This document shows, one piece after another, positions 52,092-62,055 of a DNA stretch of 64,000 nt. A program made the position numbers and the translations under genes. Position 1 is the first letter of the stretch, and each line of letters opens with the position of its first letter. Source of the DNA: Planctomycetota bacterium. GTDB taxonomy: Bacteria > Planctomycetota > Planctomycetia > Pirellulales > Pirellulaceae. A model generated the notes under the pieces. The model was given only the letters and a program-made list of their open reading frames with translations. It ran no database searches and was not told where the DNA came from. The DNA is taken from contig JAPLNI010000059.1 in assembly GCA_026692865.1 (NCBI GenBank), positions 98,529 through 162,528 of the forward strand. Direction: 5' to 3'.

Positions 52092-52898
52092 ATGCATATA
52101 CAAGTTGGATACAAAATGGCCTTCAGCTTCCCTGAGCCAACCGCGTTAGTACTGATGCTGCACCTGCATCCATCGCTGGTAAGTAGTGTTGTCAAGCCAG
52201 AGAACCTTGTAATCACACCGCGTGTCCCGGTGACTTGGTACTACGATTTGTATGGAAATCAGTGTAACCGAGCCTTTGTTCCTGCAGGTTGTGTAACGTT
52301 CGAAAACACAGCGATAGTCCACAATGACGGAAAGCCTGACGTTCTTGGTGTTAATGCGCGACAGCATCTGCCGCACGAGTTACCAGACGATGTCTTGGTG
52401 TACCTGCTTGCCAGTCGTTATTGTGAGGTGGATAGCGAGCTACGCGATATCGCTTGGGCGCAGTTTGGCAAGCTTCCCGCCGGATGGGTCTTGGTACAAG
52501 CCGTTTGCGAATTTGTGCATAAGCATATCAAATTCGATTACATGAAGGCACGCGCGAATCGAACTGCATTCGATGCCTATCGCGAAAAGACCGGTGTGTG
52601 CCGTGACTACATGCACCTTGCAATCACATTTTGCCGATGTCTTAACGTTCCTGCCAGATACTGCACGGGCTATCTCGGCGATATTGGAGTGCCTGTCTCA
52701 CCCAGTCCGATGGACTTCAGTGCGTGGTTCGAGGTTTACTTAGGTGGAACCTGGTATCCGGTGGATGCGAGAAATAATGTTCCGCGAATTGGCCGTGTCC
52801 TCATGGCTCGCGGGCGTGATGCTGCGGATGTCGCCCTGACGACTACCTTCGGCGTGAACAAATTGGAATCGTTTGAGGTATGCACTAAGCAGGTATAA
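52092..52898 (+). CDS. Transglutaminase-like protein lacking the catalytic His
   Basis: A 268-residue protein of the bacterial transglutaminase-like superfamily. It has the Cys in KTGVCRDYMHLAI (C170), the aromatic-rich strand MDFSAWFEVYLGG and the Asp in WYPVDARNN (D225). In active relatives the strand reads MDFHAWFE, where the His is catalytic; here that codon is AGT, Ser210. So the Cys-His-Asp triad is incomplete and it may not be a working enzyme. The N-terminal part (residues 1-130) is a beta-rich domain common in this group. Stands alone. Confidence 0.8.
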   Translation: MHIQVGYKMAFSFPEPTALVLMLHLHPSLVSSVVKPENLVITPRVPVTWYYDLYGNQCNRAFVPAGCVTFENTAIVHNDGKPDVLGVNARQHLPHELPDDVLVYLLASRYCEVDSELRDIAWAQFGKLPAGWVLVQAVCEFVHKHIKFDYMKARANRTAFDAYREKTGVCRDYMHLAITFCRCLNVPARYCTGYLGDIGVPVSPSPMDFSAWFEVYLGGTWYPVDARNNVPRIGRVLMARGRDAADVALTTTFGVNKLESFEVCTKQV

Positions 52899-52946
52899 GC
52901 AGCTGCAAAGCAAGCAACACCCAGCATCGAGCGGGCTGATGAAAAC

Positions 52947-53027
52947 GGAGCCGATGGGGCGCTAGCCAAGGGTGATGACTTTGCAACAGTTTCCCAGCTG
53001 ACGCTTGTGATTTGCGCCTACGGTTTA
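52947..53027. repeat. Palindromic repeat family A, degenerate copy 6
   Basis: GGAGCCGATGGGGCGCTAGCC at one end and TTTGCGCCTACGGTTTAAG at the other, a worn form of the family A arms. It lies between the convergent stops of the transglutaminase-like gene and the lipoprotein gene. Confidence 0.45.
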
Positions 53028-53064
53028 AGAGACGTCATTTTGATCAATCCACGAGTGGGGGCAC

Positions 53065-54219
53065 TTAGCGACCCATCCAGCCCGTGGGTGGAAGATTATG
53101 ACCTAGCGGCGGAAGCGTAGTCTGATTGAGCGGGTTATGAAACGCCCCGGCGGCGGGCGTTTGTGATTGCAATGCATTCGAATCCATCGGGGGCAGCATG
53201 TTGTTCGGCATGGATTGACTTTGAGTTTGATTGGCGGATGGCATTTGCATGCCGTGGCTATTGGCATACTGAACATTACTTGCATAGCCCATGTTTTGCG
53301 ATGACATCGCGGGACTATTGAATGCCTGGTTTTGCGAAGCCATCGATCCGCTGAGGCTTGTGTTGGGTCCAAGTCGAATGGTGGTCGTATTCAGCCCAAG
53401 CGGTTGCATTCCCGGTGCCATGTTGGACGGAATCGGTTGATTGGTTCCGTTCGTGACTTGTCCATTGCTAGATTGCAGCATGGCATTCATCGATGCTTGC
53501 TGAACGGCTTCGGATAGGCTTGGCGACTGATTCGAACTTGCAAGTTGAATTGGGTTTGTGGAAGTCTTCGTGCTCGCGACAACTGCAGGCTTACCAGAGA
53601 GCACTTGCTTGGATGCGTCACCGCGCACGGTGCGTCCGTCTTTTGTAACAAAACATGGGATCAGCGTAATCTTCCGCTGCGGGCCTCCGGCCGCGTCCCA
53701 GGGAATCCAAACGCTGTAGGAAGCGCCAAGGTCGCCTTGCGAAAAATGCTGAGTGAATTGTTCGGCTGTAAATCGAAACTTCTTGTCCGCTTCCACGACG
53801 GGCAAATCGCTTGGCGATGGAGAGACTTGGGGCATACCGTTTGGAAGCGGAGTCTCGGACGCTTGTAGGTCCTCAAAACCATACACAACCAATTCGCCAT
53901 CGACGGGGATGACTTGCGATCGATCATTGTAGAAGTAGAAACGCCCGCCAAAACCTCGCGTGACTGGCTTTCCAGGCTGAATCAAGGTGTCTTCGGTCCA
54001 AGTTGAAACCAAGCTGCGCGGCTCTTGGTATTCTTTCTTCTTGAACAGTGACCAGCTCTCTTTCTTCTTGTCCTTGGATTTGCTTTTGCTGGCCGAGCTA
54101 TCGAACATCGAAGCGCAACCAATTGCCTGGCAGGCAATTAATAACAAACCGATGCACCGAAGCCGAGTATTTGTATTAAAGGACTTGCCAAGACTGCGAA
54201 TTACCGAGCAATTTCTCAT
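53065..54219 (-). CDS. Lipoprotein linked to the secretin gene
   Basis: A 384-residue protein. The start ATG at 54219 follows AGGAAC. A hydrophobic stretch then GCASM gives a lipoprotein signal. A Lys/Ser-rich segment is followed by a beta-rich domain (about residues 55-170: GFGGRFYFYND, PVDGELVVYGFED, FSQGDLGASYSVWIPWD). The last 200 residues are low-complexity Asn/Gln/Met/Ser/Pro. No known family is recognised, though the beta-domain looks planctomycete-conserved. It lies 70 bases downstream of the secretin gene on the same strand, so it may be a pilotin or accessory subunit of that channel; this is inference. Confidence 0.7.
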   Translation of the reverse strand: MRNCSVIRSLGKSFNTNTRLRCIGLLLIACQAIGCASMFDSSASKSKSKDKKKESWSLFKKKEYQEPRSLVSTWTEDTLIQPGKPVTRGFGGRFYFYNDRSQVIPVDGELVVYGFEDLQASETPLPNGMPQVSPSPSDLPVVEADKKFRFTAEQFTQHFSQGDLGASYSVWIPWDAAGGPQRKITLIPCFVTKDGRTVRGDASKQVLSGKPAVVASTKTSTNPIQLASSNQSPSLSEAVQQASMNAMLQSSNGQVTNGTNQPIPSNMAPGMQPLGLNTTTIRLGPNTSLSGSMASQNQAFNSPAMSSQNMGYASNVQYANSHGMQMPSANQTQSQSMPNNMLPPMDSNALQSQTPAAGAFHNPLNQTTLPPLGHNLPPTGWMGR

Positions 54220-54289
54220 GGAATGTTCCTGGGAATTGTTGAGAGATGGCGAATGAATTAAGGTGTAATCTAGGTTTACAGAGGACCAA

Positions 54290-57200
54290 CTAACGCATGG
54301 TTGCCGATGCGGGTACCACACCCGAGTTTGGCTGAGGCGTGTTGATCATCGGAAGTGGCATAATCTTTGGTTGTTGCGGTGCCGAGCCTACTGGAGCAGA
54401 TGGCACACCAAGGTTTTTCGTTTGCGAGGCGGTTCGGAAGACCGATTGGCCTGTGATTGCATTTTCATAAACTGGATTTCCAGTAGAAACATTTCCGTTA
54501 GCAGAATTACCGAAAGCAACAGGACTGGAGTTCATCGATTTGTTATAGCTCAGCGGGTCCAATTCGGCCGGAGACAATGGTTGAACTGACGGTTGTGCCG
54601 ATGGCTGAATTGGAACTTCGTTGAACTCCTGATTCATGGGAGTTACATCTGTTTGTGGGATCATCAATTGGGATGGATCTGGCAGAAGAATCGAATGACT
54701 TGGAGCGGCTTCGGTCGGCATGCCTTCAATTGGCATTCCATCGATGTAGTCCACTGATGGGGTCAAGTCAGGATAGATAACCGGGCTGCACGCGGGGCCC
54801 CAAAGTCCGTTGCCTTCGGATAGACCGGAAACACCATTGATGTTCAGCACGTCGGCCAAGCACCAGCTCATACGAGCCGATTCCATTTGATTGATCAGCT
54901 CGACATCTTGAGGGTCGCGAACGATTCGAGGTGTCATGACGACGAGCAATTCGGAACGGACTTCGCGTTCCGAGTCAAATCGAAAGAGCGCTCCAGCGAT
55001 CGGAATATCCGCGAGAAACGGAATTCGACGCGAAGTGCTTTGGCGATTTTTTGTGATTAACCCAGCAAACACGACGGTTTGTCCGTCATAGGCACTGACG
55101 CGTGTTTCCGCTCGGGTCGTGTCGATGATTGGCGAGAAAATCACATCACCGTTGGACGCGAATCCGACTGGAATGCCCGGATTGGTTTCATTCAACTTGG
55201 ATCGCTCTATCTGGACGTCCAAGAGGATAAGACCATCCTGATTGGTTCGAGGTTGAATTCTCATAATCAAGCCGATCGAGACGTCTTCGGTGGATACGGA
55301 CGATCCTGCGACGGCGTTCCCTCCGGTTGCACTGGTGACCCGTGGTACCTGTTGACCGACCTGTACGAATGCGGCGACTGTGTCGAGTGTCATAACTTGA
55401 GGACGCGACAAGATTTGGAGGCGATTAGCGTCTTGAAGTGCTCGAACAAGAATGTTGACCGAGTCGCTCGCTGCAGAGAGTACTAACCCGCCATATCCAA
55501 GGGTGCTGTTGGAGCGTCCCATGCCGAACGTGGAGAGCCCTTGTCCTGCCACGTTTTGTCCGCCAGTAACTATGCCAGTTCCTGGAACATTAAATCCTGG
55601 CGAATTAAGGGTACCACCGGAAGCAGTTCTTCTATCGAACAGCAATGCGTCCTGCAAACCAAGTTCTGCTCCAAAGTCAAAGGTGTCTTCAAGTAAGACT
55701 TCGGCTAGCAATATTTGAACCATGATCATCGGAGGTCGACGATCTAGTCGTTCGATGACTTCTCGAATACGTTCGAAGTAACGAGGCGTTGCACTGACGA
55801 TCAGACTGTTAGTATTCGGTTCTGCGACGACGATCACTTCTCGATCGATTTGTTCGAAGATGCTAATCGCTTGACCGGTCAGCAGCAGTTGCTGGATGTT
55901 GGTTCGTTGAGTGGTAAGAAGCAATTGTATCGACTGAGCAACAGCGGTTGCATTGCTGTTTCGAAGCCAAATAACTTCGGTAGTACGAGTCTCAATGCCG
56001 CGTTCATCCAGCCGCATCAACAAGACTTCGACAACTTCCAGATCGATGGCCGAACCCGAAGCGATAATGCTGTTGGTTCGTGTATCAACCGAGATGCGTA
56101 GTTGAACGAGACTCCCTTGCGATCCGGTCGTAGCTCCCGCAACGCCGGCTGCACCACCTTGGTTTTGATTCAAACCAAACAAGCCGCCCGTCGTGGTGGT
56201 TCCCGCGGTCGCAGGCAATCCAAAAAGTTGTTGACATAGCAAAGCCAAAGCCGTTGCGTCGCCGTTCTTGATTTCAAATACCTTCAATTGAGCTTCAGCA
56301 CTTGGCGGACGATCCAATTGTTCGATCAAAGCGGCGATCAATTCCATGCTCTTCGATGGAGCTCTAACTAAAAGCGAATTGATGCTTGGATTGCTAGTGA
56401 CGACGACCCCAGCAAGAATGCCTGAGTCGAGTGTCGCAGAATCCTTCGAGACGATTGTAAGATTCGACGATGGAGTTGAAGCCTGTGATGAGCTGGTTGT
56501 TGCTTGTCCTCCGCCCTGGCCGCCTCCTTGCCCACCCCCTCCGGTTGCTGCGACCGCTTGGCCAGTGATTGCCGATGAGAGAACAGGTTGTAATTCGGTT
56601 GCGAGAGCATACTTGAGCCCGAACACACGGATCTCGCTTTGAGCTGGTGTATCTTCGACATCGATTTCGGCGATGAGTCGTGTTACTTCCAGTTGATCGC
56701 GAGGGCTGGCAAGCAATACAAGAGCGTTGGTTCGATAGTCGGCGATGACGCGAACACGTGCCGCAAGTCCTCGTCCGACCAGATCCGTTGGAGCTGTACC
56801 ACCGCTTTGATCGAAGAAGTTCTTAACCAGCTTCTCCGCATCCAAAGCAGACGTGTGTAAAAGTTTGTAGACTTTGAGCTGACTCGAAGCGTCAAGTGGT
56901 TGATCAAGTTTCTTTACGAGCTCGACCACAGAAGCAATCGATTCTTTGCGGCCAACCAAAAGAAGTGCGTTCGGTTGCACGAGTGCCTTGATACTGATTT
57001 GTCCTTGTCGCGATGCGAGGACTTGTTCGTAAAGTTCTTTCGCGATGCTTTCCATAGCTTGACTGTCGATGTGCTTGAGAAGCATCACTTCGATGTCAGG
57101 CTGAGTCTCAGCACTTTGCTTTTTGATTTGCTCGATAACTTCCAAGACACGTTGAACGTCTCGCTTGCCACCACGCACGATGACTAGGCCAAGCTCTGGA

Positions 57201-58279
57201 ACGAACTCGATTTGAACGTCTCCAAAGAGCCCGCTCTGGGCGTCCAGCGAATCGACGCCACCAATGGCTGCCGCACGTTGATCGTCGCCAGCAGTAGCGT
57301 TACCGTTGGCTTGAGCGTTTGCATTATTATTCGCATTGTTGTTTGGGTTGGCATTATTACCGCCGCGTGGTGCGACTTGAGCGGCTCCTGTGATTTGCTC
57401 TTCCTGAGTCGCTTGTTGGAAGGCGACCGTTCGAACGAGATTCAGCGCCTTTTCAACTTTTTCGGGGTTCGCAGGGGCAAGTGAAATGATTTGAGGACCG
57501 GTTGCTGGGTCTTTGCCAGCCTGGTCTACTGCTCCGACGACTTGGATCCAGGCGTAAACATTCGTCGAAGAACCTTGCAGCGTTACCATGTCTGCGCGGC
57601 GGTCGACTTGGAGTACATCTTGCATTCCTTTGGGGCCGGCCAGTCGAAATTGAGCGAGCTCGCCGTTGTTCGTCGTGACAACACTCATCCGCGGGCCTGA
57701 GAGGTGGTGCAAAGCGTCTTCCAGCTCTCGCCAGGTGATATTCTTCAGCTTGTATTGTCGTTGAAGCGATGACAGATTTTTGTTTGACGAGTTTGCGTCC
57801 TTGGGCGTGGCGGCAGGCCCGGAGAGCTTTATCTCACGCTGCAGGACCTCGATTCGCGAAGCAATATCGTTCAAGACGGATCGGGGAGCCATGACCATCA
57901 AGCGACCTGTTCCGGGTTCGGTCGTGATGTTGACGCGAGTGTCGTTGACTCCGTAAAGCATTCGCAGTCGGGCTCCCACGACACCAACCATTTCGATCGG
58001 CATGTCGTAGACTTGGACTTCCGCGTTGGCGTTTGCTGCACCTGCGGTCGTTCCGAAACGCACTGGTTGCGACGCGGGTGCTTGCGGGACTGAAGCTCCA
58101 GCGGCGGGTGGCACTTGCAAGCGAATGGTCGGCTGCAAGTTCGATTGCGAATTAGATGGAGTCGATGCTGCCGCCCCGTTAGGCGTTTGTGCCTGAACGG
58201 AAGCGGAGTTGCTTAGCGACATTGCGACGCAGGCTGCCCCAAGTGACATAAATCTTAGTAAAATGTTTTGCTTGCTCAT
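54290..58279 (-). CDS. Very large GspD/PilQ-type secretin
   Basis: A 1329-residue outer-membrane channel protein with a Sec signal peptide (to about residue 30, AQT). At least five N1-like repeats occupy about residues 90-860. Signs are repeated units such as VRGGKRDVQRVLEVIEQ, LVGRKESIASVVELVKKLD, LLASPRDQLEVTRLIAEID, LVRAPSKSMELIAALIEQLD and VSATPRYFERIREVIERLD. The secretin core follows (about 870-1140): RPPMIMVQILLAEVLLED, QVMTLDTVAAFVQVGQQVP, IGLIMRIQP and SELLVVMTPRIVR. The last 200 residues are a Pro/Ser/Asn tail. Usual GspD is about 650-750 residues, so the periplasmic part is expanded. A type II secretion or type IV pilus role is likely, but no other component is in the window. Confidence 0.9.
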   Translation of the reverse strand: MSKQNILLRFMSLGAACVAMSLSNSASVQAQTPNGAAASTPSNSQSNLQPTIRLQVPPAAGASVPQAPASQPVRFGTTAGAANANAEVQVYDMPIEMVGVVGARLRMLYGVNDTRVNITTEPGTGRLMVMAPRSVLNDIASRIEVLQREIKLSGPAATPKDANSSNKNLSSLQRQYKLKNITWRELEDALHHLSGPRMSVVTTNNGELAQFRLAGPKGMQDVLQVDRRADMVTLQGSSTNVYAWIQVVGAVDQAGKDPATGPQIISLAPANPEKVEKALNLVRTVAFQQATQEEQITGAAQVAPRGGNNANPNNNANNNANAQANGNATAGDDQRAAAIGGVDSLDAQSGLFGDVQIEFVPELGLVIVRGGKRDVQRVLEVIEQIKKQSAETQPDIEVMLLKHIDSQAMESIAKELYEQVLASRQGQISIKALVQPNALLLVGRKESIASVVELVKKLDQPLDASSQLKVYKLLHTSALDAEKLVKNFFDQSGGTAPTDLVGRGLAARVRVIADYRTNALVLLASPRDQLEVTRLIAEIDVEDTPAQSEIRVFGLKYALATELQPVLSSAITGQAVAATGGGGQGGGQGGGQATTSSSQASTPSSNLTIVSKDSATLDSGILAGVVVTSNPSINSLLVRAPSKSMELIAALIEQLDRPPSAEAQLKVFEIKNGDATALALLCQQLFGLPATAGTTTTGGLFGLNQNQGGAAGVAGATTGSQGSLVQLRISVDTRTNSIIASGSAIDLEVVEVLLMRLDERGIETRTTEVIWLRNSNATAVAQSIQLLLTTQRTNIQQLLLTGQAISIFEQIDREVIVVAEPNTNSLIVSATPRYFERIREVIERLDRRPPMIMVQILLAEVLLEDTFDFGAELGLQDALLFDRRTASGGTLNSPGFNVPGTGIVTGGQNVAGQGLSTFGMGRSNSTLGYGGLVLSAASDSVNILVRALQDANRLQILSRPQVMTLDTVAAFVQVGQQVPRVTSATGGNAVAGSSVSTEDVSIGLIMRIQPRTNQDGLILLDVQIERSKLNETNPGIPVGFASNGDVIFSPIIDTTRAETRVSAYDGQTVVFAGLITKNRQSTSRRIPFLADIPIAGALFRFDSEREVRSELLVVMTPRIVRDPQDVELINQMESARMSWCLADVLNINGVSGLSEGNGLWGPACSPVIYPDLTPSVDYIDGMPIEGMPTEAAPSHSILLPDPSQLMIPQTDVTPMNQEFNEVPIQPSAQPSVQPLSPAELDPLSYNKSMNSSPVAFGNSANGNVSTGNPVYENAITGQSVFRTASQTKNLGVPSAPVGSAPQQPKIMPLPMINTPQPNSGVVPASATMR

Positions 58280-58519
58280 CGCTTGGCACCTGTAACGAAT
58301 TCTGGAAACGCGCAGAGAGTCCCGTTATTTTCTCGAACTAAACGTCACTATCGGCACAGTCCGAATAGTCGCAGTAGTCAAAACAACCGATGCAATCGAT
58401 AAATTTCACCAAATTGTTCTGGTGGGAAATTTTCTCAATCGCCGTAGCGATTGGAGCCGGCATTTGATATTCACCACTTCTAGGTTCTGACTCAGAGGCC
58501 CTTTCACGCCTGAAGTTCC

Positions 58520-59311
58520 ATGGCAAATATCATCACCAATACCATCACCAATACATTCAATCGGGAAGTGGATTTGACTATCAGATCAACAACGTACCGC
58601 TTGAAGTATTGCCTCTTCGCTTTGCTGGGATGTGCAATGACAGGTTGCCTTGATGGTCCACTGTACGGGCTTAAACGAGCAAATCCTTATTACCAAAGCC
58701 AATGGCGAAAAGACACTGAAAAAGGCCCTACGTTTACTCAGCGAACCGAAGAAATGCGTTTGCTCAAGTCGCAATTGGCAACGATGCCACCCGAAGAGCA
58801 AGCGAAGTTCACAAAGACCGCTTCAGATGTCTACCGCTACGAGACAAGCCCTGAAATGCGTCGTGAAGCGGTTATGGCCTTGGCAAACTCGCCAACACCA
58901 GAAGCCGATGCAACTCTAATGAAAGCATGCTCCGATCGTAGTGACAAAGTACGAATCGCGGCTTGCAAAGCATTGAAAAGTCGTCAAAGCGATGATGCCG
59001 CAAAAATGCTTTCAACCGTCGCCCAGACAGATGAAAGCATGAGCGTTAAACTCGCCGCGATTGAGTCACTCGGGGCGTATCGTAACGAAAGCGCCAAGAC
59101 AATGCTTCGGCAGTCTTTGGACGAGAAATCGCCAGCCATGCAATACCAAGCGACCGTCGCTCTTCGTGAGATGACAGGTCGTGATTTCGAGGGAAATGTC
59201 GAGTCTTGGAAGCAGTTCCTTGACGCCGGTGGTGGTCCCGAATCGGGTGAACAAGTGCGACAGGCCAGCTTGCCTGAGCGTATGATGGAAAGCATCCCTT
59301 TCATTCGATAA
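58520..59311 (+). CDS. HEAT-repeat lipoprotein
   Basis: A 263-residue protein with a lipoprotein signal (LFALLGCAMTGC) near residue 44 and, from about residue 110, three or four HEAT-like repeats (RREAVMALANSP, VRIAACKALKSR, VKLAAIESLGAY, AMQYQATVALREMTG). Such repeats bind other proteins. It is divergent from the large secretin gene 240 bases away, so it could belong to the same assembly; that is inference. The N-terminal residues before the lipobox contain an Ile-Thr-Asn-Thr tandem. Confidence 0.75.
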   Translation: MANIITNTITNTFNREVDLTIRSTTYRLKYCLFALLGCAMTGCLDGPLYGLKRANPYYQSQWRKDTEKGPTFTQRTEEMRLLKSQLATMPPEEQAKFTKTASDVYRYETSPEMRREAVMALANSPTPEADATLMKACSDRSDKVRIAACKALKSRQSDDAAKMLSTVAQTDESMSVKLAAIESLGAYRNESAKTMLRQSLDEKSPAMQYQATVALREMTGRDFEGNVESWKQFLDAGGGPESGEQVRQASLPERMMESIPFIR

Positions 59312-59470
59312 ATCAGCCTACAGATTACCTTCTGCCAAGTCGATAAACTTGGTGCGACCCATACAATCGTTTCAAATTGACAGTGTCGTTTTGACTTCCA
59401 ATAGGCAGAAGCCGGAAGAATGAATCGATGCGACTCGCCCGGAAATTCCTCGTAGTATTCAGAGCTTCCT

Positions 59471-61843
59471 ATGCCCGTTTTGAACAACCCGGCACGTTTC
59501 GGAATCCTCTTTCTGTGGTCCTTCGCTGGGTTCGCTGTGGGTGCCGCTTCGTTCTACTGCTATGGCGACGAGAAGGTAACATCGGGCACTAGTGGCCGGA
59601 AAGGGGTTGCTGACACTGCTGTTGAAAAAAAGCCAGTTGAGAATCGATCAACCACTAAAGCGTCAACCGAATCGCAACCGGATTCCGTTGTTTCGAATGC
59701 ATTGGTTTCAAATGCCGACGACCCACCGCTGTTGGATTTAACAGAACTTCTCATGATCTTAGGTGAGCTTCCCAGTCTCAGCGATGATCCCGCGTCGCAT
59801 GAAGTTGCTCGGACATGCGAATCTGCGAGCCAGCCGTTGACAGTCAAGCTGACAAGCTCTGGCGACGAACCCGCTGACGGCATCGTGACCGATCCGAGCA
59901 ATCAACCGCTCGTCATCAACCCGCTTAGGGCTTCAACACCATCGGAAAGAACCGTTGCAAATGCACCAACAGCAAAGACACCATCAGCAAAGACACCATC
60001 AGCAAAGACACCATCCCTAGAGACTACGACTTCATCAACCGCAACCAAGCAACCGCTCCCAATTGGGAAATCCACAGAGCAGCCTCTCCAACTACCGATC
60101 GATCCCAAGGCAATTGATCCCAAGCCTACTGAGCAAAATCCAACAGCGCAAAAATCGGCTACGGATGTCATTACATCTCAGCCCAGTAAAGCTCAGTCGA
60201 GCGGGCCAAAATCGGTTGCCGACCAAGCCGAAGCCCCGCTCGTCATCGGTAGTCCTGGTCCTTCAACGCAACTTTCAAGTGATCCACCAACATTGGTTAT
60301 GGAAGACAAAGACAACGGAAAGCAACCCGCTAGCAACGCGCCAGCCAACACTGCTTCGAATGAACTTGCGATGCTCGACGAGCAATCGGAAAACTCGGCG
60401 CTCATGAAGGATTCGGCCAAAGAATCCGGCTCGGAATCGGTTGCAGAAACGATGCAAGAAGTCTCCGAAGAGCCAGCTTCGATCGCCGAAAAGCTTGCTG
60501 AGTTGTTGATTGTCCCGAGCACCCCGAACAACGACACCAACAACGATATGGAGAGCGACACCAACAAAGAAACCAACAGCTCCACGTCGAAGCCAAAACG
60601 AAAACTGGTCGCGGTCAAAGTTTTAACCGAGCAAGACCAAGAAGCACCAAATCTTCAAGACACGCCCCGCGAGATCGATTCCAAGCAAGCAAGAGACGAA
60701 GACGAAAACGCCGCTGTAGCCAAGCGGCCTCAAGCTTCCAAGAAAAGCTTCGTGGAATCACCAAGCGACTTGTCGAGCAGCGCGCCCACAGAGAAAGCGG
60801 TAATTCTACCGAAATCAAGTCCTGCCAAGATAGAGACTGCATTGAGTCCTGCGGAAGTTCGCCGCAAGCAACGCGTTGAAAGTTGCCTTTCGTACTATAT
60901 TGCCAATCTCGAAACCGTTGTCGAACGAAGCCCATGGGCAGTCATGCATGCGATGCTTCCATTCGGTGTCGAAGGGGAAATAATCGTAGGAAATAAACGC
61001 GTCAATTCGATTCAATGGATGTGTTACAACGGCACGTGTCGGACTCAAAAAATGTTCACCCCGTCGGGGCGTAGTTTCCGTCCAAACGTTGGGGGTGGCG
61101 TCCAAGGCCACGAAGGGCAATTCCTTGCCATGCTCGCTCAATCCCAGGTCGGTGCCGACTACCCGATTGTTGTCGCAAACAAACGTTACTCGGTGCTCGA
61201 TTTGGTGCGATACGAAATGGCTACTTGCAAGGAGAAAACCGAGCTCACATTTAAATTGATGGCTTTATCGTACTACGTTGATACCAATCAGGCGTGGACT
61301 GCGATGGATCGTCGCAAATGGAACATTGAAAAGCTCGTCGCCGAGGAGCTCGCCCAACCCGTTGTTGGAGCGGCCTGTGGAGGTACTCATCGTTTGATGG
61401 CGCTGACGTTCGCACTTCGGCAACGCAAGGCCGAGGGACGTCCAATCGACGGTCACTATGCTCGAGCTGACAAGTTTATCGCGGACTACATCGACTACAC
61501 CTGGACGCTTCAGAATCCCGATGGCAGCTTTAGCAGCAATTGGTTCGAATCACGAGGCCACGAACAAAACAAAGAGCGACTCGTTCAAACGACTGGGCAT
61601 ATTTTGGAGTGGCTCATGTTCACGCTCCCCAAGGATAAACTTGAAGATCCGCGTGTTTTAAAGAGTGTTGACTTCTTGCTAAACAACATTTGGGACGATC
61701 GCACTCACAAGTGGCCCATCGGTCCGCGCGGCCACGCCACCCGCGCCGTCGCGCTCTATCAGCAGCGAGTCTACGGAGTCCAACCCGGACAACGCCACAC
61801 AGAGATGGCCTCCACGATCGACGCCCTCAAACGCCGTCGCTAA
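59471..61843 (+). CDS. Secreted or anchored low-complexity protein with alpha-toroid C-domain
   Basis: A 790-residue protein with an N-terminal hydrophobic signal/anchor (residues 12-30). Residues about 35-460 are disordered, rich in Ser, Pro, Lys, Glu and Thr, and include a three-fold AKTPS repeat from 15-base DNA units at 59968-60012. The C-terminal 320 residues look like an alpha/alpha-toroid of the terpene-cyclase/prenyltransferase-repeat type: GACGGTHRLMALTFAL, TLQNPDGSFSSNWFE and KWPIGPRGHATRA. No catalytic Asp motif of squalene cyclases is seen, so its role may be binding. Function unknown. Same strand as the HEAT lipoprotein upstream. Confidence 0.75.
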   Translation: MPVLNNPARFGILFLWSFAGFAVGAASFYCYGDEKVTSGTSGRKGVADTAVEKKPVENRSTTKASTESQPDSVVSNALVSNADDPPLLDLTELLMILGELPSLSDDPASHEVARTCESASQPLTVKLTSSGDEPADGIVTDPSNQPLVINPLRASTPSERTVANAPTAKTPSAKTPSAKTPSLETTTSSTATKQPLPIGKSTEQPLQLPIDPKAIDPKPTEQNPTAQKSATDVITSQPSKAQSSGPKSVADQAEAPLVIGSPGPSTQLSSDPPTLVMEDKDNGKQPASNAPANTASNELAMLDEQSENSALMKDSAKESGSESVAETMQEVSEEPASIAEKLAELLIVPSTPNNDTNNDMESDTNKETNSSTSKPKRKLVAVKVLTEQDQEAPNLQDTPREIDSKQARDEDENAAVAKRPQASKKSFVESPSDLSSSAPTEKAVILPKSSPAKIETALSPAEVRRKQRVESCLSYYIANLETVVERSPWAVMHAMLPFGVEGEIIVGNKRVNSIQWMCYNGTCRTQKMFTPSGRSFRPNVGGGVQGHEGQFLAMLAQSQVGADYPIVVANKRYSVLDLVRYEMATCKEKTELTFKLMALSYYVDTNQAWTAMDRRKWNIEKLVAEELAQPVVGAACGGTHRLMALTFALRQRKAEGRPIDGHYARADKFIADYIDYTWTLQNPDGSFSSNWFESRGHEQNKERLVQTTGHILEWLMFTLPKDKLEDPRVLKSVDFLLNNIWDDRTHKWPIGPRGHATRAVALYQQRVYGVQPGQRHTEMASTIDALKRRR

Positions 61844-62055
61844 CGTAAGATTGCTCGCGATGGATCGGATCGTAGGATGGGACTATTTGTCACGTATTGC
61901 CTTCTTTCGAGATAAAGGCTGGATGCGTTAGAAAGCGGAAAACGGTCTATGCAGGCCTCAATGGTATGTACGCCAGAACGTGTCGCGATTAGTTTGATAG
62001 TATTCAAAGCGGCACTCTGTTTCTCCACGACTCCAGCTCTTCATGTGTGGCCCGA

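Noticed and set aside
59941..60018. Short tandem repeats that might suggest a CRISPR array
   Set aside because: The units are 15 bases, contiguous, in frame with a coding sequence, and have no spacers.
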